DNA of 64,000 bases from Phyllobacterium trifolii (GTDB lineage: Bacteria; Pseudomonadota; Alphaproteobacteria; Rhizobiales; Rhizobiaceae). Position 1 is the stretch's first letter, and every line of letters begins with the position of its first letter. Below the pieces are notes generated by a model. It was not told the DNA's origin. It saw only the letters and a program-made list of their open reading frames with translations, and ran no database searches. Shown piece after piece: positions 42,073-51,465 of the stretch. The translations under genes and the position numbers were made by a program. The stretch is from assembly GCF_014192095.1 (NCBI RefSeq), contig NZ_JACHXN010000024.1, positions 1-64,000 on the forward strand, in the 5' to 3' direction.

Positions 42073-44405
42073 ACGCGCCTCCCCAAATTGGAAAGGAGAC
42101 GCGACGTGGCGATACCAAGCAAAGTCGAAAAGACGATGAGCAGCAGCGAAAACGAAAGTATATTGCCGGATAGCCAGTTCGCGATAATCAGGCGCATATT
42201 GGAAAAGGACAGGGGCTGTGTCGGCACGAAAGTAAATTCGCCGACAGGTACCTCCTGAATTTCGTCAGTGCCGCCTTTGTAGATGGAGATATGGCCGTCG
42301 AGTTTTGACCAGCGATCCTGCTGTGTCATGGCGCGAACACTGTCCAGAAGGCTATCGTCCGTAGGTGCAGTCACCAAGGTCCACACACCATCACCGGCAG
42401 GATTGGCCCTCTGCGCGACCAGCAGCGAAGCAGCCGGTTCCGGTGCATAGGGCTCGTCGCGGCCAGCATAAAAAGAGAATGAATTCAGCGAGATGTTGAA
42501 GGTACGGTTGAGCCAATCATCGAATGACGAGATCTGTCCGCGCCAGCCGCGTCCGGCGAGCCGCTCACGCCACTGATCGAATTCGACCTGCGTGGGACCC
42601 GTGTCGACCGCCGGTTCGACGCCCCGCACGTCGCTCCAGACCGTACGGATGTTCTCGGCAATGCCGGTCTGGGTCAGCACGGTCGACTCGATCTGGGGAA
42701 TTGCGCCCATAAACAGGGCGTTTGAATTGACGGTGGAATTCGCCGTGGCGCGAGGGTCGACCTCAAGCGGCCTTCCTGCCGCGACGGACATGCGTGCGAG
42801 CAGGGTGGCGGCGGCGGAGTAAGTCTTTTCGCCCCCATTGTTGATAATCACCGGCAGCGGTTTGTCGGAGCGGCCATAGGGAAAGCTCGTGCCACTCAGG
42901 CCTGCCAGATTGGGCATTGTGCCGATCCTGGCGAAGTCAGGCATCACGAATTCTGACGTGTCGAACAAAGCGAAACGCGTAGGGGAGGTTGCGCCCGTTC
43001 CTGGTGCACACGCCGTGTCAGAACGCGTGCTGAGTACGGCTTCCAACGTAATCAGATTAGCGCCGGGACGGAAATGCCGCATGGTGAAACCGATAGGAAA
43101 ATGCCGAAGAATTTCGCCGCCTCTCGTGGTTATGGGAAGCGTCGCAGCGATATTGTCATTGACGTAGATATTGATCTGGCTGCCCGGGAGAACGTCCTCG
43201 GAGTAAGCGGCATCCAGCAGAATTGTCGCTTTGCCATAGTCATTGGCATAAAAGTCCGATGGCACGCCGATTGCAAATTCCGTGCGCAAACGCCGTCCAT
43301 TGAAGTTGCGTGTCGATACACCCAGCTCACTGAACTTCGCCCGGGACGCAGACGTGAACAAAGGAACATCGGGTGAGCGCCATGTCTGTGTTGAAAGGAA
43401 CGAGCGGGGCACGCCGATTTCGCGCTTCAACGGATCGACTATGCTGGCGACAGCATTCGTTACGGTCTGCCAATCCGGCCCGCGGACGCGCAGCACAGAA
43501 CCTCCCGTAGCCGGATCATCTACGAAAGCGGCGAGAGGTGCTCCAGGGGTGTTTGCGAGCAAGGCTTCCGGCAATCCTTGCAGTTCATCATCGGTGCCAA
43601 CCAAGATCGTGAGAGAGCCGGGCAATTGCTCTTTCGGCATTGCCGGAGAGATCGTAACAGCCAGATTGGGCATATTGGCAAGGACCGCCAGTGCTTCGGC
43701 GAGATGTAGCATAGGCGCTGTCGCCGCCATACGATTGATGGCGGGCACGACGAGATTAAAGGTTGTGCGACCCGCCGCATCGACGCCGATGGCCCGTATA
43801 TCATTGATCTTTCTGAATCTGCGGGCAGCATCTCCTGCAAATGACAGAAAGGTCTTGGACGGATCGACTTCCGCCCAAAGTTCATAAGTCGACTGGACGG
43901 TGCAGTCCGTCCGGTGACGTAGACTGGTACTCATCTTGAAGACGTTGAGACCTGCCTTCAATATTCCTGCCGGGACATCGACAGTCAGCGTCTTCCTGTT
44001 TTCCGACGATTGCACAGGTTCGTTGACGATCCGGGCATTGTTGATTGCCAAGGTCAGTGTCGACCATTCCGGCGCGACGATAAGGCTGTTCTGGTAAGTC
44101 AGTGACAACGTTGCCGCAGACGCCGCCTGATCCTCGGTAATGAAGACGGCCCAGGTTTTCTCGCCGGTTTCTCCACTGAAGGACAAGCTGTCTTGCGGGA
44201 TGATATAGCGGACTGCCGGGGTTTCTACCTTTGGAGCGGGCAATACGGGAACGAGATCGGGCGTTGCAGGCACAGTCGGCTGTTCCGGTGGTGGAGCTGG
44301 TTCCTCCGCCGGTTTTTCAGGTGACATGTCGAACGGCGGGACCTGAGCCTGCAAGGGCAGCGTGGCAAGCACTGTCAATAGGCAGGCGGTGAACAGCCGT
44401 TTCAT
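42069..44405 (-). CDS. bcsB: Cellulose synthase periplasmic subunit BcsB
   Basis: A 778-residue protein. The ATG overlaps the bcsA stop by one base (TGATG) with GGGAG before it; the longer frame would run inside bcsA. Signal peptide at residues 1-21, a Pro/Glu-rich linker (EKPAEEPAPPPEQPTVP), two carbohydrate-binding/flavodoxin-like repeats, and one C-terminal membrane helix (SGNILSFSLLLIVFSTLLG) that packs against BcsA. It guides the glucan through the periplasm. Confidence 0.93.
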   Translation of the reverse strand: MKRLFTACLLTVLATLPLQAQVPPFDMSPEKPAEEPAPPPEQPTVPATPDLVPVLPAPKVETPAVRYIIPQDSLSFSGETGEKTWAVFITEDQAASAATLSLTYQNSLIVAPEWSTLTLAINNARIVNEPVQSSENRKTLTVDVPAGILKAGLNVFKMSTSLRHRTDCTVQSTYELWAEVDPSKTFLSFAGDAARRFRKINDIRAIGVDAAGRTTFNLVVPAINRMAATAPMLHLAEALAVLANMPNLAVTISPAMPKEQLPGSLTILVGTDDELQGLPEALLANTPGAPLAAFVDDPATGGSVLRVRGPDWQTVTNAVASIVDPLKREIGVPRSFLSTQTWRSPDVPLFTSASRAKFSELGVSTRNFNGRRLRTEFAIGVPSDFYANDYGKATILLDAAYSEDVLPGSQINIYVNDNIAATLPITTRGGEILRHFPIGFTMRHFRPGANLITLEAVLSTRSDTACAPGTGATSPTRFALFDTSEFVMPDFARIGTMPNLAGLSGTSFPYGRSDKPLPVIINNGGEKTYSAAATLLARMSVAAGRPLEVDPRATANSTVNSNALFMGAIPQIESTVLTQTGIAENIRTVWSDVRGVEPAVDTGPTQVEFDQWRERLAGRGWRGQISSFDDWLNRTFNISLNSFSFYAGRDEPYAPEPAASLLVAQRANPAGDGVWTLVTAPTDDSLLDSVRAMTQQDRWSKLDGHISIYKGGTDEIQEVPVGEFTFVPTQPLSFSNMRLIIANWLSGNILSFSLLLIVFSTLLGIATSRLLSNLGRRV

Positions 44406-46582
44406 CACGTGCGCTCCCATCCCGCCTTGTCCCTTCCGGTGATCTGCCGAGCAAGATAGGAGAAGCCACGGTAGGTCTGGAACATGGCTACGCCGAAGAA
44501 CCAGATGGTTCCCTTGATCAGGCCTGGATTGCCGCGCCTGTCGAGCTGAAATTTCGTCCATTGCGAAGAGTTTGCAAAGATCAGATCCGCTATCAGCTTA
44601 TGGTCCGTGGGATCATCAGGCATGAACAGGCAGCCAACCGCAGTCTCGCCGGCCTGTTTTCGGATGTTTCGCACCTGAATGGGAAGATCGCCCATTTCGC
44701 CAGTCGCCGATGTCTTGAAGCGAACGTCCGATGCCATATCGATAGACAGCTGATCGGTGAGATTTCCCAAAAGCTGGACGCGTATGCCATTGACGGAAAC
44801 ATCGTCTATCGTTCCCGAAACCCATTTGTCGCCAAACCGGAATTCGCAACGCCTCGAAACCTTGACGCGGCGGGACGGCCGTTTATCTCCTCGTTCGGAG
44901 ACCACGCCGAGAGCGCAACCAGCAAAGATCAGGTTGAGCAGGTTCCAGGCGCCAACAACCAACGTGACATCGGCCTTATAAGGCTCCGTATAAATACGAT
45001 AGATTGTCACGCCGACACCGATGAGCAGCACGAAAAATATGACGAAGAAAGGTGCGGCCAGTTCCGACAGGCGGCTGCGGTCGATCCGTTCATCCTTCGC
45101 AGTCACCTTGAAAGTGGGTTTGCGCGGATTCAGCATCACCGAGATGACAGCGGGCAAAAGATGGATTGTTTGTACGTATTCGTAGAGTTCCGAAATCCAC
45201 GGCCAGCGGAATGCGCCATAGAGATAATTCTGCATCATCAGGTTCACGATCATGTAAATGAGCGTATAGGCAAGGAACTCACCGCCGGATGCGGTGAAGA
45301 TTTCGAGGCCGAAGAAAAGATAGAACAAGGGAGCAATGAGAAATATGGCGCGGGGAAAGGGGAACAGCCAGAACAGCGTTGAGGACAGGTAACACAGACG
45401 TTGCGGCAAGGAGAGACCGCCATTGAAAAGCGGAAAACGGAAGCGCAGAATTTGCATCATGCCTTGTGCCCAGCGGCTTCTCTGGCCGATGAAACTCGCA
45501 AAGGTCGCAGGCTGTAGCCCTGCAATAAGCGGCTTGTCGAGATAAACGCTGTTCCAGCCGCGTGAATGCAGTGCGATCGCCGTCTCGCAATCCTCGGTGA
45601 TGCTGACGCCACTGAAACCGCCGGTCACGTTCAAAGCCTCACGGCGCAAGACCGCCGCTGATCCACAGAAGAACGCGGCGTTCCATTTATCAAGGCCGCG
45701 TTGGATGATGCCATAGAACATTTCGTTTTCGGATGGCATCTGTTCAAATGTCCGCAGATTGCGTTCGAGCGGGTCGGGATTGAGAAAGAAATGCGGTGTC
45801 TGGACAAGAAACAGCTTCTCGTCCTCATCGAAATAGCCAACTGTTTCTAACAGGAAATCGCGTGCAGGCGCGTGGTCGGCGTCGAAGACCGCGATCAGTT
45901 CGCCCGTCGAATGCTCCAGGCCGTTGTTGAGATTGCCGGCTTTCGCATGTGCGTTCTTCTCGCGGGTGAGATAGCGGACGTCGAGCGCTTCGCAGAGAGC
46001 TTTGAGGTCTGTGAAACGCTTCTCCGCGCTATGGGCTTCAACGATCTTTTCAGCATTGCGTTTTTGTACCGTCCCACCATCGTCAAGAATCCAGACGGTC
46101 ATCCTGCCGGCAGGATAATCCATGGCCTTTGCCGCCGCCATGGTATTGGCCAGGAGTTCGATGTCCTCGTTGTAGGTCGGAATAAAGACGTCGACGCTCG
46201 GCAGTTTACCCTTGACTGTTGGCCGGTCGGGCCGGTGCGGCAGGGGCATAGCCACCACGAACAGACTAAGCGCCAGCATCATCACGCTATACATTTCCGC
46301 TAGATACAACAGGAAACCCGGGATGAAGTTTTCCAGCTGATTGATCGGGGGCAGGGTACTGGTCGTGCGCCAGTAGACATAGCGCATGACGATAGCCGTG
46401 CCGAAGGCTAGCGCGATCAACCGCCAGATACCGCCTGCATTCAGTGTCTTGAGCACCATCATGATTGCCAGCACCGTTGCACCCGCGATCAGCTGCGTCT
46501 GCAGGTTCACCGGTAAAGTGACGAGCAGGAGCACGCAGATCGACATGAACATCCATGTCATGATGATGCCTAGTCTACGCAT
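44405..46582 (-). CDS. bcsA: Cellulose synthase catalytic subunit BcsA
   Basis: A 725-residue GT2 glycosyltransferase. N-terminal membrane helices are followed by the GT domain with WILDDGGT, VFDADHAPA, TEDCETA and QRSRWAQGM (the Q-x-x-R-W acceptor motif), then further helices. The C-terminal PilZ domain has an Arg-rich RRVKVSRR and DDVSVNG (D-x-S-x-x-G), so activation by c-di-GMP is expected. UDP-glucose is the donor. Transcription comes from upstream of bcsN or from the 124-base gap before bcsA. Confidence 0.96.
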   Translation of the reverse strand: MRRLGIIMTWMFMSICVLLLVTLPVNLQTQLIAGATVLAIMMVLKTLNAGGIWRLIALAFGTAIVMRYVYWRTTSTLPPINQLENFIPGFLLYLAEMYSVMMLALSLFVVAMPLPHRPDRPTVKGKLPSVDVFIPTYNEDIELLANTMAAAKAMDYPAGRMTVWILDDGGTVQKRNAEKIVEAHSAEKRFTDLKALCEALDVRYLTREKNAHAKAGNLNNGLEHSTGELIAVFDADHAPARDFLLETVGYFDEDEKLFLVQTPHFFLNPDPLERNLRTFEQMPSENEMFYGIIQRGLDKWNAAFFCGSAAVLRREALNVTGGFSGVSITEDCETAIALHSRGWNSVYLDKPLIAGLQPATFASFIGQRSRWAQGMMQILRFRFPLFNGGLSLPQRLCYLSSTLFWLFPFPRAIFLIAPLFYLFFGLEIFTASGGEFLAYTLIYMIVNLMMQNYLYGAFRWPWISELYEYVQTIHLLPAVISVMLNPRKPTFKVTAKDERIDRSRLSELAAPFFVIFFVLLIGVGVTIYRIYTEPYKADVTLVVGAWNLLNLIFAGCALGVVSERGDKRPSRRVKVSRRCEFRFGDKWVSGTIDDVSVNGIRVQLLGNLTDQLSIDMASDVRFKTSATGEMGDLPIQVRNIRKQAGETAVGCLFMPDDPTDHKLIADLIFANSSQWTKFQLDRRGNPGLIKGTIWFFGVAMFQTYRGFSYLARQITGRDKAGWERT

Positions 46583-46706
46583 GAATCACCGTTTCGATAT
46601 GATGATTGGCAGTTGAGGCGTTCATATCATTTCCCGATTGCGTGAGGTTGTAATCGCTTTGTGTATGCTTCCCCCTGATGATTGTAACGCTCCAAAAGTT
46701 TCTGGT

Positions 46707-47684
46707 TTACTGCTGGCCGGTTGCCGGAGGCGGTGGAACGTAAATATTGCTATTCGTATTTGCTGGCCGAGTGCCCGCTCCCGGCACTACCGGAGCGGTA
46801 CCGATCGGCTGGCTGGTACTCGTGCCCTGCATGCCGGGCGGAGGCGGAACGAGCGGCCCGATGGGTGCAGGCCTCAGTCTCACAGGAACTGCAGGTGCAG
46901 CTTGGGTGTCGACCCTGCGCTGGATCTGCGCCCGCAGCGGCTGGGCGGGAGGCGGCATTAGCGCTTCGGCGGGTGGTGCCTTCGGACCGGACGGATAGAT
47001 GTCTTCACCGGATTTGCCGAGATTTTCGGCAGGGCCCGGGGCGTCGCCGTATGGATTCCAGCTGTAGTCATTAAATGCCGCGTTGACGCTGTACCCATAC
47101 ATGAACGCCAGCAATTGCTGTTCGGTCAGGTTTGAATCACACAGCCGCAATCGAACCTGAATGGATCCCCGGCCGGTCAGCCAGCGGCTCTGGCTTTCCC
47201 CTGGGCGGATGCGCTGCCACGCATAAACGCATGTATCGCCTGAGCGTGACCGCCCCGACGCATAGCCAAATGGACCGTAGCGATTTTGCACGTAGTTCGG
47301 CGAACGATGCATGACTATTCCGGGAAGGGTGCCGCGCATTTCGCGCGAAATGTCGGTGACGCCCAACTGCGAGTCGCGCAATTTATCGCCTCCAGACAAA
47401 TTGGCCTTGACCGGCCCGAAGAACTGCACGCGTAACACGTTCTGGCCAGGTGTCCGCGCTGAGGTGGCGAGCAGAATCTCCTGCTGGACCGCATTGTTAT
47501 ACGGCCGCTCGATGACGCTGACGATCGACGGCCCGCCGGGCGGCGGCAGCGCAAAAGCCTGGCTGGTATCAACGGTACGGGTCGATACCAATATCTGCGG
47601 CGCACCACCGGCGGCGCAGCCCGCTAGCGAAGAAATTAAGATCAGCCCTGCCGCCTTCATGTACATCAAAAAAGCGTAGGTCAT
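46707..47684 (-). CDS. bcsN: Cellulose biosynthesis protein BcsN (lipoprotein)
   Basis: A 325-residue protein. The lipobox SLAGC at about residues 19-23 marks a lipoprotein. The middle (NAVQQEILLATSARTPGQNVL, MRGTLPGIVMHRSPNYVQNRYGPFGYA, CVYAWQRIRPGE) fits BcsN, known from type III cellulose operons of Rhizobiales and of unclear function. The C-terminal 110 residues are Pro-rich and low complexity. No strong ribosome site is visible; starts at 47666 or 47660 (MYMK/MKAAG) are alternatives. It is the first gene of the operon. Confidence 0.82.
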   Translation of the reverse strand: MTYAFLMYMKAAGLILISSLAGCAAGGAPQILVSTRTVDTSQAFALPPPGGPSIVSVIERPYNNAVQQEILLATSARTPGQNVLRVQFFGPVKANLSGGDKLRDSQLGVTDISREMRGTLPGIVMHRSPNYVQNRYGPFGYASGRSRSGDTCVYAWQRIRPGESQSRWLTGRGSIQVRLRLCDSNLTEQQLLAFMYGYSVNAAFNDYSWNPYGDAPGPAENLGKSGEDIYPSGPKAPPAEALMPPPAQPLRAQIQRRVDTQAAPAVPVRLRPAPIGPLVPPPPGMQGTSTSQPIGTAPVVPGAGTRPANTNSNIYVPPPPATGQQ

Positions 47685-48126
47685 AGTACTGATTCGTTCA
47701 AAGGTTGTGGTCCAAATACCTTGGGAAAAGTCGGATTATCCGGTTTATTTCCGCGGATAACGTTGATCCTGGGATGATGGACTGCCAGCCGCATAGGCAA
47801 CCATAGGGCTCGCGCATGCTTTCCGTCGCAGTGCTGTCAACAGCGTCTTTCATTTGGCGAGGCGGCTCAACAAGGAAGTCCTTATCTCATCCGCCGTTGC
47901 GAAAGAGGTCGATAAGCCCTGGTCGCTCTTGGGACAGGCTTCGGAAGTGCAGTCCACTCCAACGCCAAGGTGTGCGGTGCAGCAACGATTCATGCTTGAA
48001 ATGTTCAGTAAAGAGGGTATTACTTAACAAAATTACTCAACACGATGGGAAATCGTGTGAGAAAAAGGGAACGAAGGATCTTTTCAAAGAGCGGCGCGGT
48101 GTCGCTTATGTATCTGGGAGGAATGC
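47685..48126. other. 442-base divergent promoter region between bcsN and the ABC operon
   Basis: Holds the promoters of the cellulose operon (leftward) and the ABC/glycerone-kinase operon (rightward). A dyad, ACACGAT/ATCGTGT with a five-base centre (48040-48058), lies about 70 bases before the binding-protein start and could be an operator. One Ser/Arg/Lys-rich chance frame (47816-48130) overlaps the next gene's start; I do not accept it. GGGAGGA sits five bases before the ATG at 48127. Confidence 0.5.
48040..48058. promoter_or_regulatory. Dyad upstream of the ABC/glycerone-kinase operon
   Basis: ACACGAT (48040-48046) and ATCGTGT (48052-48058) are perfect mirror arms around GGGAA. Position about 70 bases before the start codon and in a purine-rich leader fits an operator or a leader hairpin. 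No regulator of a classic type is encoded next to it; the HTH-like protein at 56919 is a candidate. Confidence 0.42.
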
Positions 48127-49452
48127 ATGAAAACGATAAAGCAGGCCCTGCTCGGGGCGACCTCGGCGTTTGTGTTGTTCGTTGCAGCGCCGAACCTTGC
48201 AAAAGCCGATGAGCTGACCCTGTGCTGGGCGGCCTGGGACCCCGCCAACGCATTGGTTGAGCTCTCGAAAGATTTTACTTCTCAAAGCGGAACGACAATG
48301 AAGTTCGAATTCGTGCCTTGGCCGAATTTTGCCGACCGCATCCTCAATGAACTCAACTCCGGCGGCAAGCTGTGCGATCTCCTCATCGGAGATAGCCAAT
48401 GGCTAGGCGGCTCGGCTGAAAATGGATACTACGTGAAGCTCAATGATTTCTTCGACAAGGAAGGGATCAAGATGAGCGATTTCGCCGATGCAGCGGTCAA
48501 CGCTTACGCGACATGGCCGAAGGGCACGCCGAACTATTGGGCGTTGCCGGCGATGGGCGATGCCAATGCCTGGTTCTACCGCAAGGACTGGTTTGCCCAG
48601 CCCGAAATTCAGGCTGAATTCAAAAAGAAGTACAATCGCGATCTGGCAGCCCCAACGACCTGGGATGAGTTGATACAGGTGGCCGAGTTCTTCAATGGGC
48701 GGGAAATCGACGGCAAGAAGGTCTACGGAGCCGCGATCTTCACCGAACGCGCTTCCGAAGGCATCACCATGGGCGCAACGTCGGCGCTTTATCCCTATGG
48801 CTTCAAGTATGAAAATACGCCGGGCAAATATGACATGGAGGGCGCGGTCAACTCGCCAGAAGCAGTCGCCGGGCTTGAAGCCTACAAGAAACTCTACAAA
48901 TGCTGCACGCCGCCCGGATATACCGATGCCTATATGGGCGAAAGCCTCGATGCGTTCAAATCCGGACAAGTTGCGATGGCGATGAACTGGTTCGCCTTCT
49001 TTCCGGGTCTCTACAAAGACGAGAAGGTCGGCGGCGACAAGATCGGGTTCTTCGTCAATCCGAAAGAGAAGGTTGCGGCATCGACACTCGGCGGACAGGG
49101 AATTTCCGTCGTTGCCAATACTGACAATATGGATGGCGCTCTTGCCTATATCAAATGGTTTGCCCAGCCGGATGTTCAGAAAAAATGGTGGTCGCTTGGC
49201 GGATACGCCGTGCACAAGACAGTGCTAAACGACCCGACATTTACGGAGAGTCAGCCATTTGCTGCGGACTTCCTCGTGGCCATGAATCAGGTTCAGGATT
49301 TCTGGCAGGAACCGTCCTATGCTATCCTCCTGCAGGCAATGCAGAAACGCCTTCACGATTACGTCGTTGCAGACAAGGGCACGGCGAAAGAGGCGCTTGA
49401 TGGGCTGGTCAAGGACTGGACAGAGGTCTTCAAGGACGACGGGAAGCTTTAA
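48127..49452 (+). CDS. ABC transporter binding protein (family 1, polyol/ketose type)
   Basis: A 441-residue periplasmic binding protein with a signal peptide (residues 1-27, AKA-DE). Mature start LTLCWAAWDPANALVELSKDF; further landmarks are ILNELNSGGKLCDLLIGDSQWLGG, ALPAMGDANAWFYRKDWF and GGQGISVVANTDN. It belongs to the family 1 group that serves glycerol and similar polyols. Followed by a hairpin and the permease genes; its ligand is probably the substrate of the downstream kinases. Confidence 0.91.
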   Translation: MKTIKQALLGATSAFVLFVAAPNLAKADELTLCWAAWDPANALVELSKDFTSQSGTTMKFEFVPWPNFADRILNELNSGGKLCDLLIGDSQWLGGSAENGYYVKLNDFFDKEGIKMSDFADAAVNAYATWPKGTPNYWALPAMGDANAWFYRKDWFAQPEIQAEFKKKYNRDLAAPTTWDELIQVAEFFNGREIDGKKVYGAAIFTERASEGITMGATSALYPYGFKYENTPGKYDMEGAVNSPEAVAGLEAYKKLYKCCTPPGYTDAYMGESLDAFKSGQVAMAMNWFAFFPGLYKDEKVGGDKIGFFVNPKEKVAASTLGGQGISVVANTDNMDGALAYIKWFAQPDVQKKWWSLGGYAVHKTVLNDPTFTESQPFAADFLVAMNQVQDFWQEPSYAILLQAMQKRLHDYVVADKGTAKEALDGLVKDWTEVFKDDGKL

Positions 49453-49486
49453 GCTCCGGCGCTTCAGATGACCCCGTGCTGAAATG

Positions 49487-49517
49487 ACTGCCCGGATCCG
49501 AGAACGTACCGGGCAGT
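49487..49517 (+). promoter_or_regulatory. Intercistronic hairpin after the binding-protein gene
   Basis: ACTGCCCGG (49487-49495) pairs perfectly with CCGGGCAGT (49509-49517) around 13 bases; TCTTT follows. It could act as partial terminator and as mRNA stabiliser, giving excess binding protein. Its presence argues that the permease starts downstream of it, at 49556. Confidence 0.68.
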
Positions 49518-49555
49518 TCTTTCGAATGCGACGCTTTAAAACCCAGGTGAAGTCC

Positions 49556-50515
49556 GTGACCGATACAAGTTCCACCATTTTGGGTGAGGCTGTTGCCCGT
49601 GCTACGCCGGCGCCCATCGCTTCCAGAATTCGCGGCCTGTCCGATCGCTCCATGGCATGGCTGTTCATTACGCCCGCCATCGCTCTGCTTTTGGCAGTCA
49701 ATATTTTTCCGCTCATCTGGGCGATCTATCTTTCCTTCACGAATTTCCGGGCGAACCGGCCTAATGCCGCGCTGGAAAGCGTTGGCCTCAGCAATTATAG
49801 CCGGGTGCTGAATGATCCCAATATCTGGCAGGCCATGCAGACGACGGCGCATTTCGTCTTCTGGACGATCCTGCTGCAGACGCTGATTGGATTTTCCCTC
49901 GCTTATCTGATTGACCGGAAATTTCGCGGGCACGCTTTCTGGACGACAATCATCCTGGTTCCAATGATGTTGTCTCCAGCCGTCGTCGGCAATTTCTGGC
50001 GGTTTCTCTATCAACCGCAGATTGGCCTTTTCAATCACATCGTGTCTTTTCTAACCGGTATCCCGCCGTCCTCATTCGAAATGCTGGGTTCGGTTCGGCT
50101 TTCGCCCTGGGCGATTATCATTGTCGATACGTGGATGTGGACACCTTACGTCATGCTGATCTGCCTGGCCGGATTGCGATCGATCCCCGACTATATCTAC
50201 GAGGCTGCCGAGGTGGATCGTGCTTCGCTTTGGCGCCAGTTCTGGTCGATCACGCTGCCGATGGCGCTGCCTTTCATCATGCTCGCGGTACTCTTCCGCG
50301 GTATCGAAAACTTCAAAATGTTTGACATGGTGACTCTTCTCACCGGCGGTGGCCCGGGTTCGACAACGGAAGTCGCCTCCATCACGCTGAAGCGGGAGGC
50401 ATTTGAAAGCTGGCGCACCGGTCGCGCGTCCGCCTTCGCCATCATTCTGTTTGTCGCGGTGTTCGGTCTCGCCAACATCTATGTGAAAGCCCTCAACAAG
50501 GTGAAACAGCGATGA
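49556..50515 (+). CDS. ABC transporter permease (first subunit, polyol/ketose type)
   Basis: A 319-residue permease. The GTG at 49556 has AGGTGA five bases upstream; an ATG at 49484 would overlap the hairpin. Six hydrophobic segments; EAA loop YIYEAAEVDRASLWRQFWSITLPMALP in the last third. The last four bases overlap the next permease. The N-terminal 40 residues are polar and probably cytoplasmic. Confidence 0.9.
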   Translation: MTDTSSTILGEAVARATPAPIASRIRGLSDRSMAWLFITPAIALLLAVNIFPLIWAIYLSFTNFRANRPNAALESVGLSNYSRVLNDPNIWQAMQTTAHFVFWTILLQTLIGFSLAYLIDRKFRGHAFWTTIILVPMMLSPAVVGNFWRFLYQPQIGLFNHIVSFLTGIPPSSFEMLGSVRLSPWAIIIVDTWMWTPYVMLICLAGLRSIPDYIYEAAEVDRASLWRQFWSITLPMALPFIMLAVLFRGIENFKMFDMVTLLTGGGPGSTTEVASITLKREAFESWRTGRASAFAIILFVAVFGLANIYVKALNKVKQR

Positions 50516-51465
50516 GCTCTGTCAACACCGCCCATTCGGTCGTCGAGCCGAGCCGTACCTCCAAACGCATCGCTGCGACCATCGTCATCGCCTATGCAGT
50601 GATCACGATGATCCCGCTCGTATGGATCGTTCTGACCAGCTTCAAATCCCCGCCGGATTCAATCAGCTACCCGCCGAAGATCGTATTTCAGCCGACGCTG
50701 GAGGGTTATTGCAACCTGTTTACAACGCGCACACGGCAAACCCCCGAGTATATCACTTCGCTTGGGGCACCGACGAGTACCTGCGATGAAATCACCCGAA
50801 GCCGCAACATGGTCATCGCCGGGCCTTCGAACTACTGGCCGCGTTTCCAGAACTCGCTGGTGATCGCTTTCGGCTCGACGTTCCTCGCCGTCTCGCTTGG
50901 CACTCTTGCAGCCTATGGATTTTCGCGTTTCAAGGTTCCTCTCGCGGAAGATCTTTTATTCTTCATTCTCTCGACGCGAATGATGCCGCCCATTGCCGTC
51001 GCCATTCCCATTTATCTGATGTATCGGCAGCTTGGTCTATCTGACACCGCACTGGGCATGATCCTGCTTTACACGGCTGTAAACGTCTCGCTTGCCGTCT
51101 GGCTCCTGAAGGGTTTCATCGACGAAATTCCGCGCGAATACGAAGAGGCAGCCATGATCGACGGCTACACGCGCATGCAGGCCTTTTTCAAGGTCGTCCT
51201 ACCGCAGGCGACCACGGGCATCGCCGCAACGGCCATCTTCTGCCTCATCTTTGCCTGGAATGAATACGCCTTCGCAGTGCTCTTGACGTCGGGCGCAGCC
51301 CAGACTGCGCCGCCGTTCATTCCAACGATCATTGGTGAAGGCGGGCAGGACTGGCCAGCCGTTGCTGCGGGAACCACGATCTTCGTCGTGCCGATCCTGG
51401 TTTTCACGATCCTTCTGCGCAAGCAGCTGTTGCGCGGTATCACTTTTGGAGCTGTACGCAAATGA
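50512..51465 (+). CDS. ABC transporter permease (second subunit) with a periplasmic insertion
   Basis: A 317-residue permease; ATGA overlap with the previous gene. Between TM1 and TM2 (about residues 60-110) lies a longer polar loop with two cysteines (EGYCNLFTTRTRQTPEYITS, then STCDEITRSRN) that may be disulphide-linked in the periplasm. EAA loop: EYEEAAMIDGYTRMQAFFKVVLPQ. Ends with ATGA overlap to the 68-residue membrane protein. Confidence 0.91.
   Translation: MSSVNTAHSVVEPSRTSKRIAATIVIAYAVITMIPLVWIVLTSFKSPPDSISYPPKIVFQPTLEGYCNLFTTRTRQTPEYITSLGAPTSTCDEITRSRNMVIAGPSNYWPRFQNSLVIAFGSTFLAVSLGTLAAYGFSRFKVPLAEDLLFFILSTRMMPPIAVAIPIYLMYRQLGLSDTALGMILLYTAVNVSLAVWLLKGFIDEIPREYEEAAMIDGYTRMQAFFKVVLPQATTGIAATAIFCLIFAWNEYAFAVLLTSGAAQTAPPFIPTIIGEGGQDWPAVAAGTTIFVVPILVFTILLRKQLLRGITFGAVRK

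Noticed and set aside
47816-48130. 104-codon frame upstream of the ABC binding protein
   Set aside because: Overlaps the promoter, dyad and start of the next gene; Ser/Arg/Lys-rich, no ribosome site.
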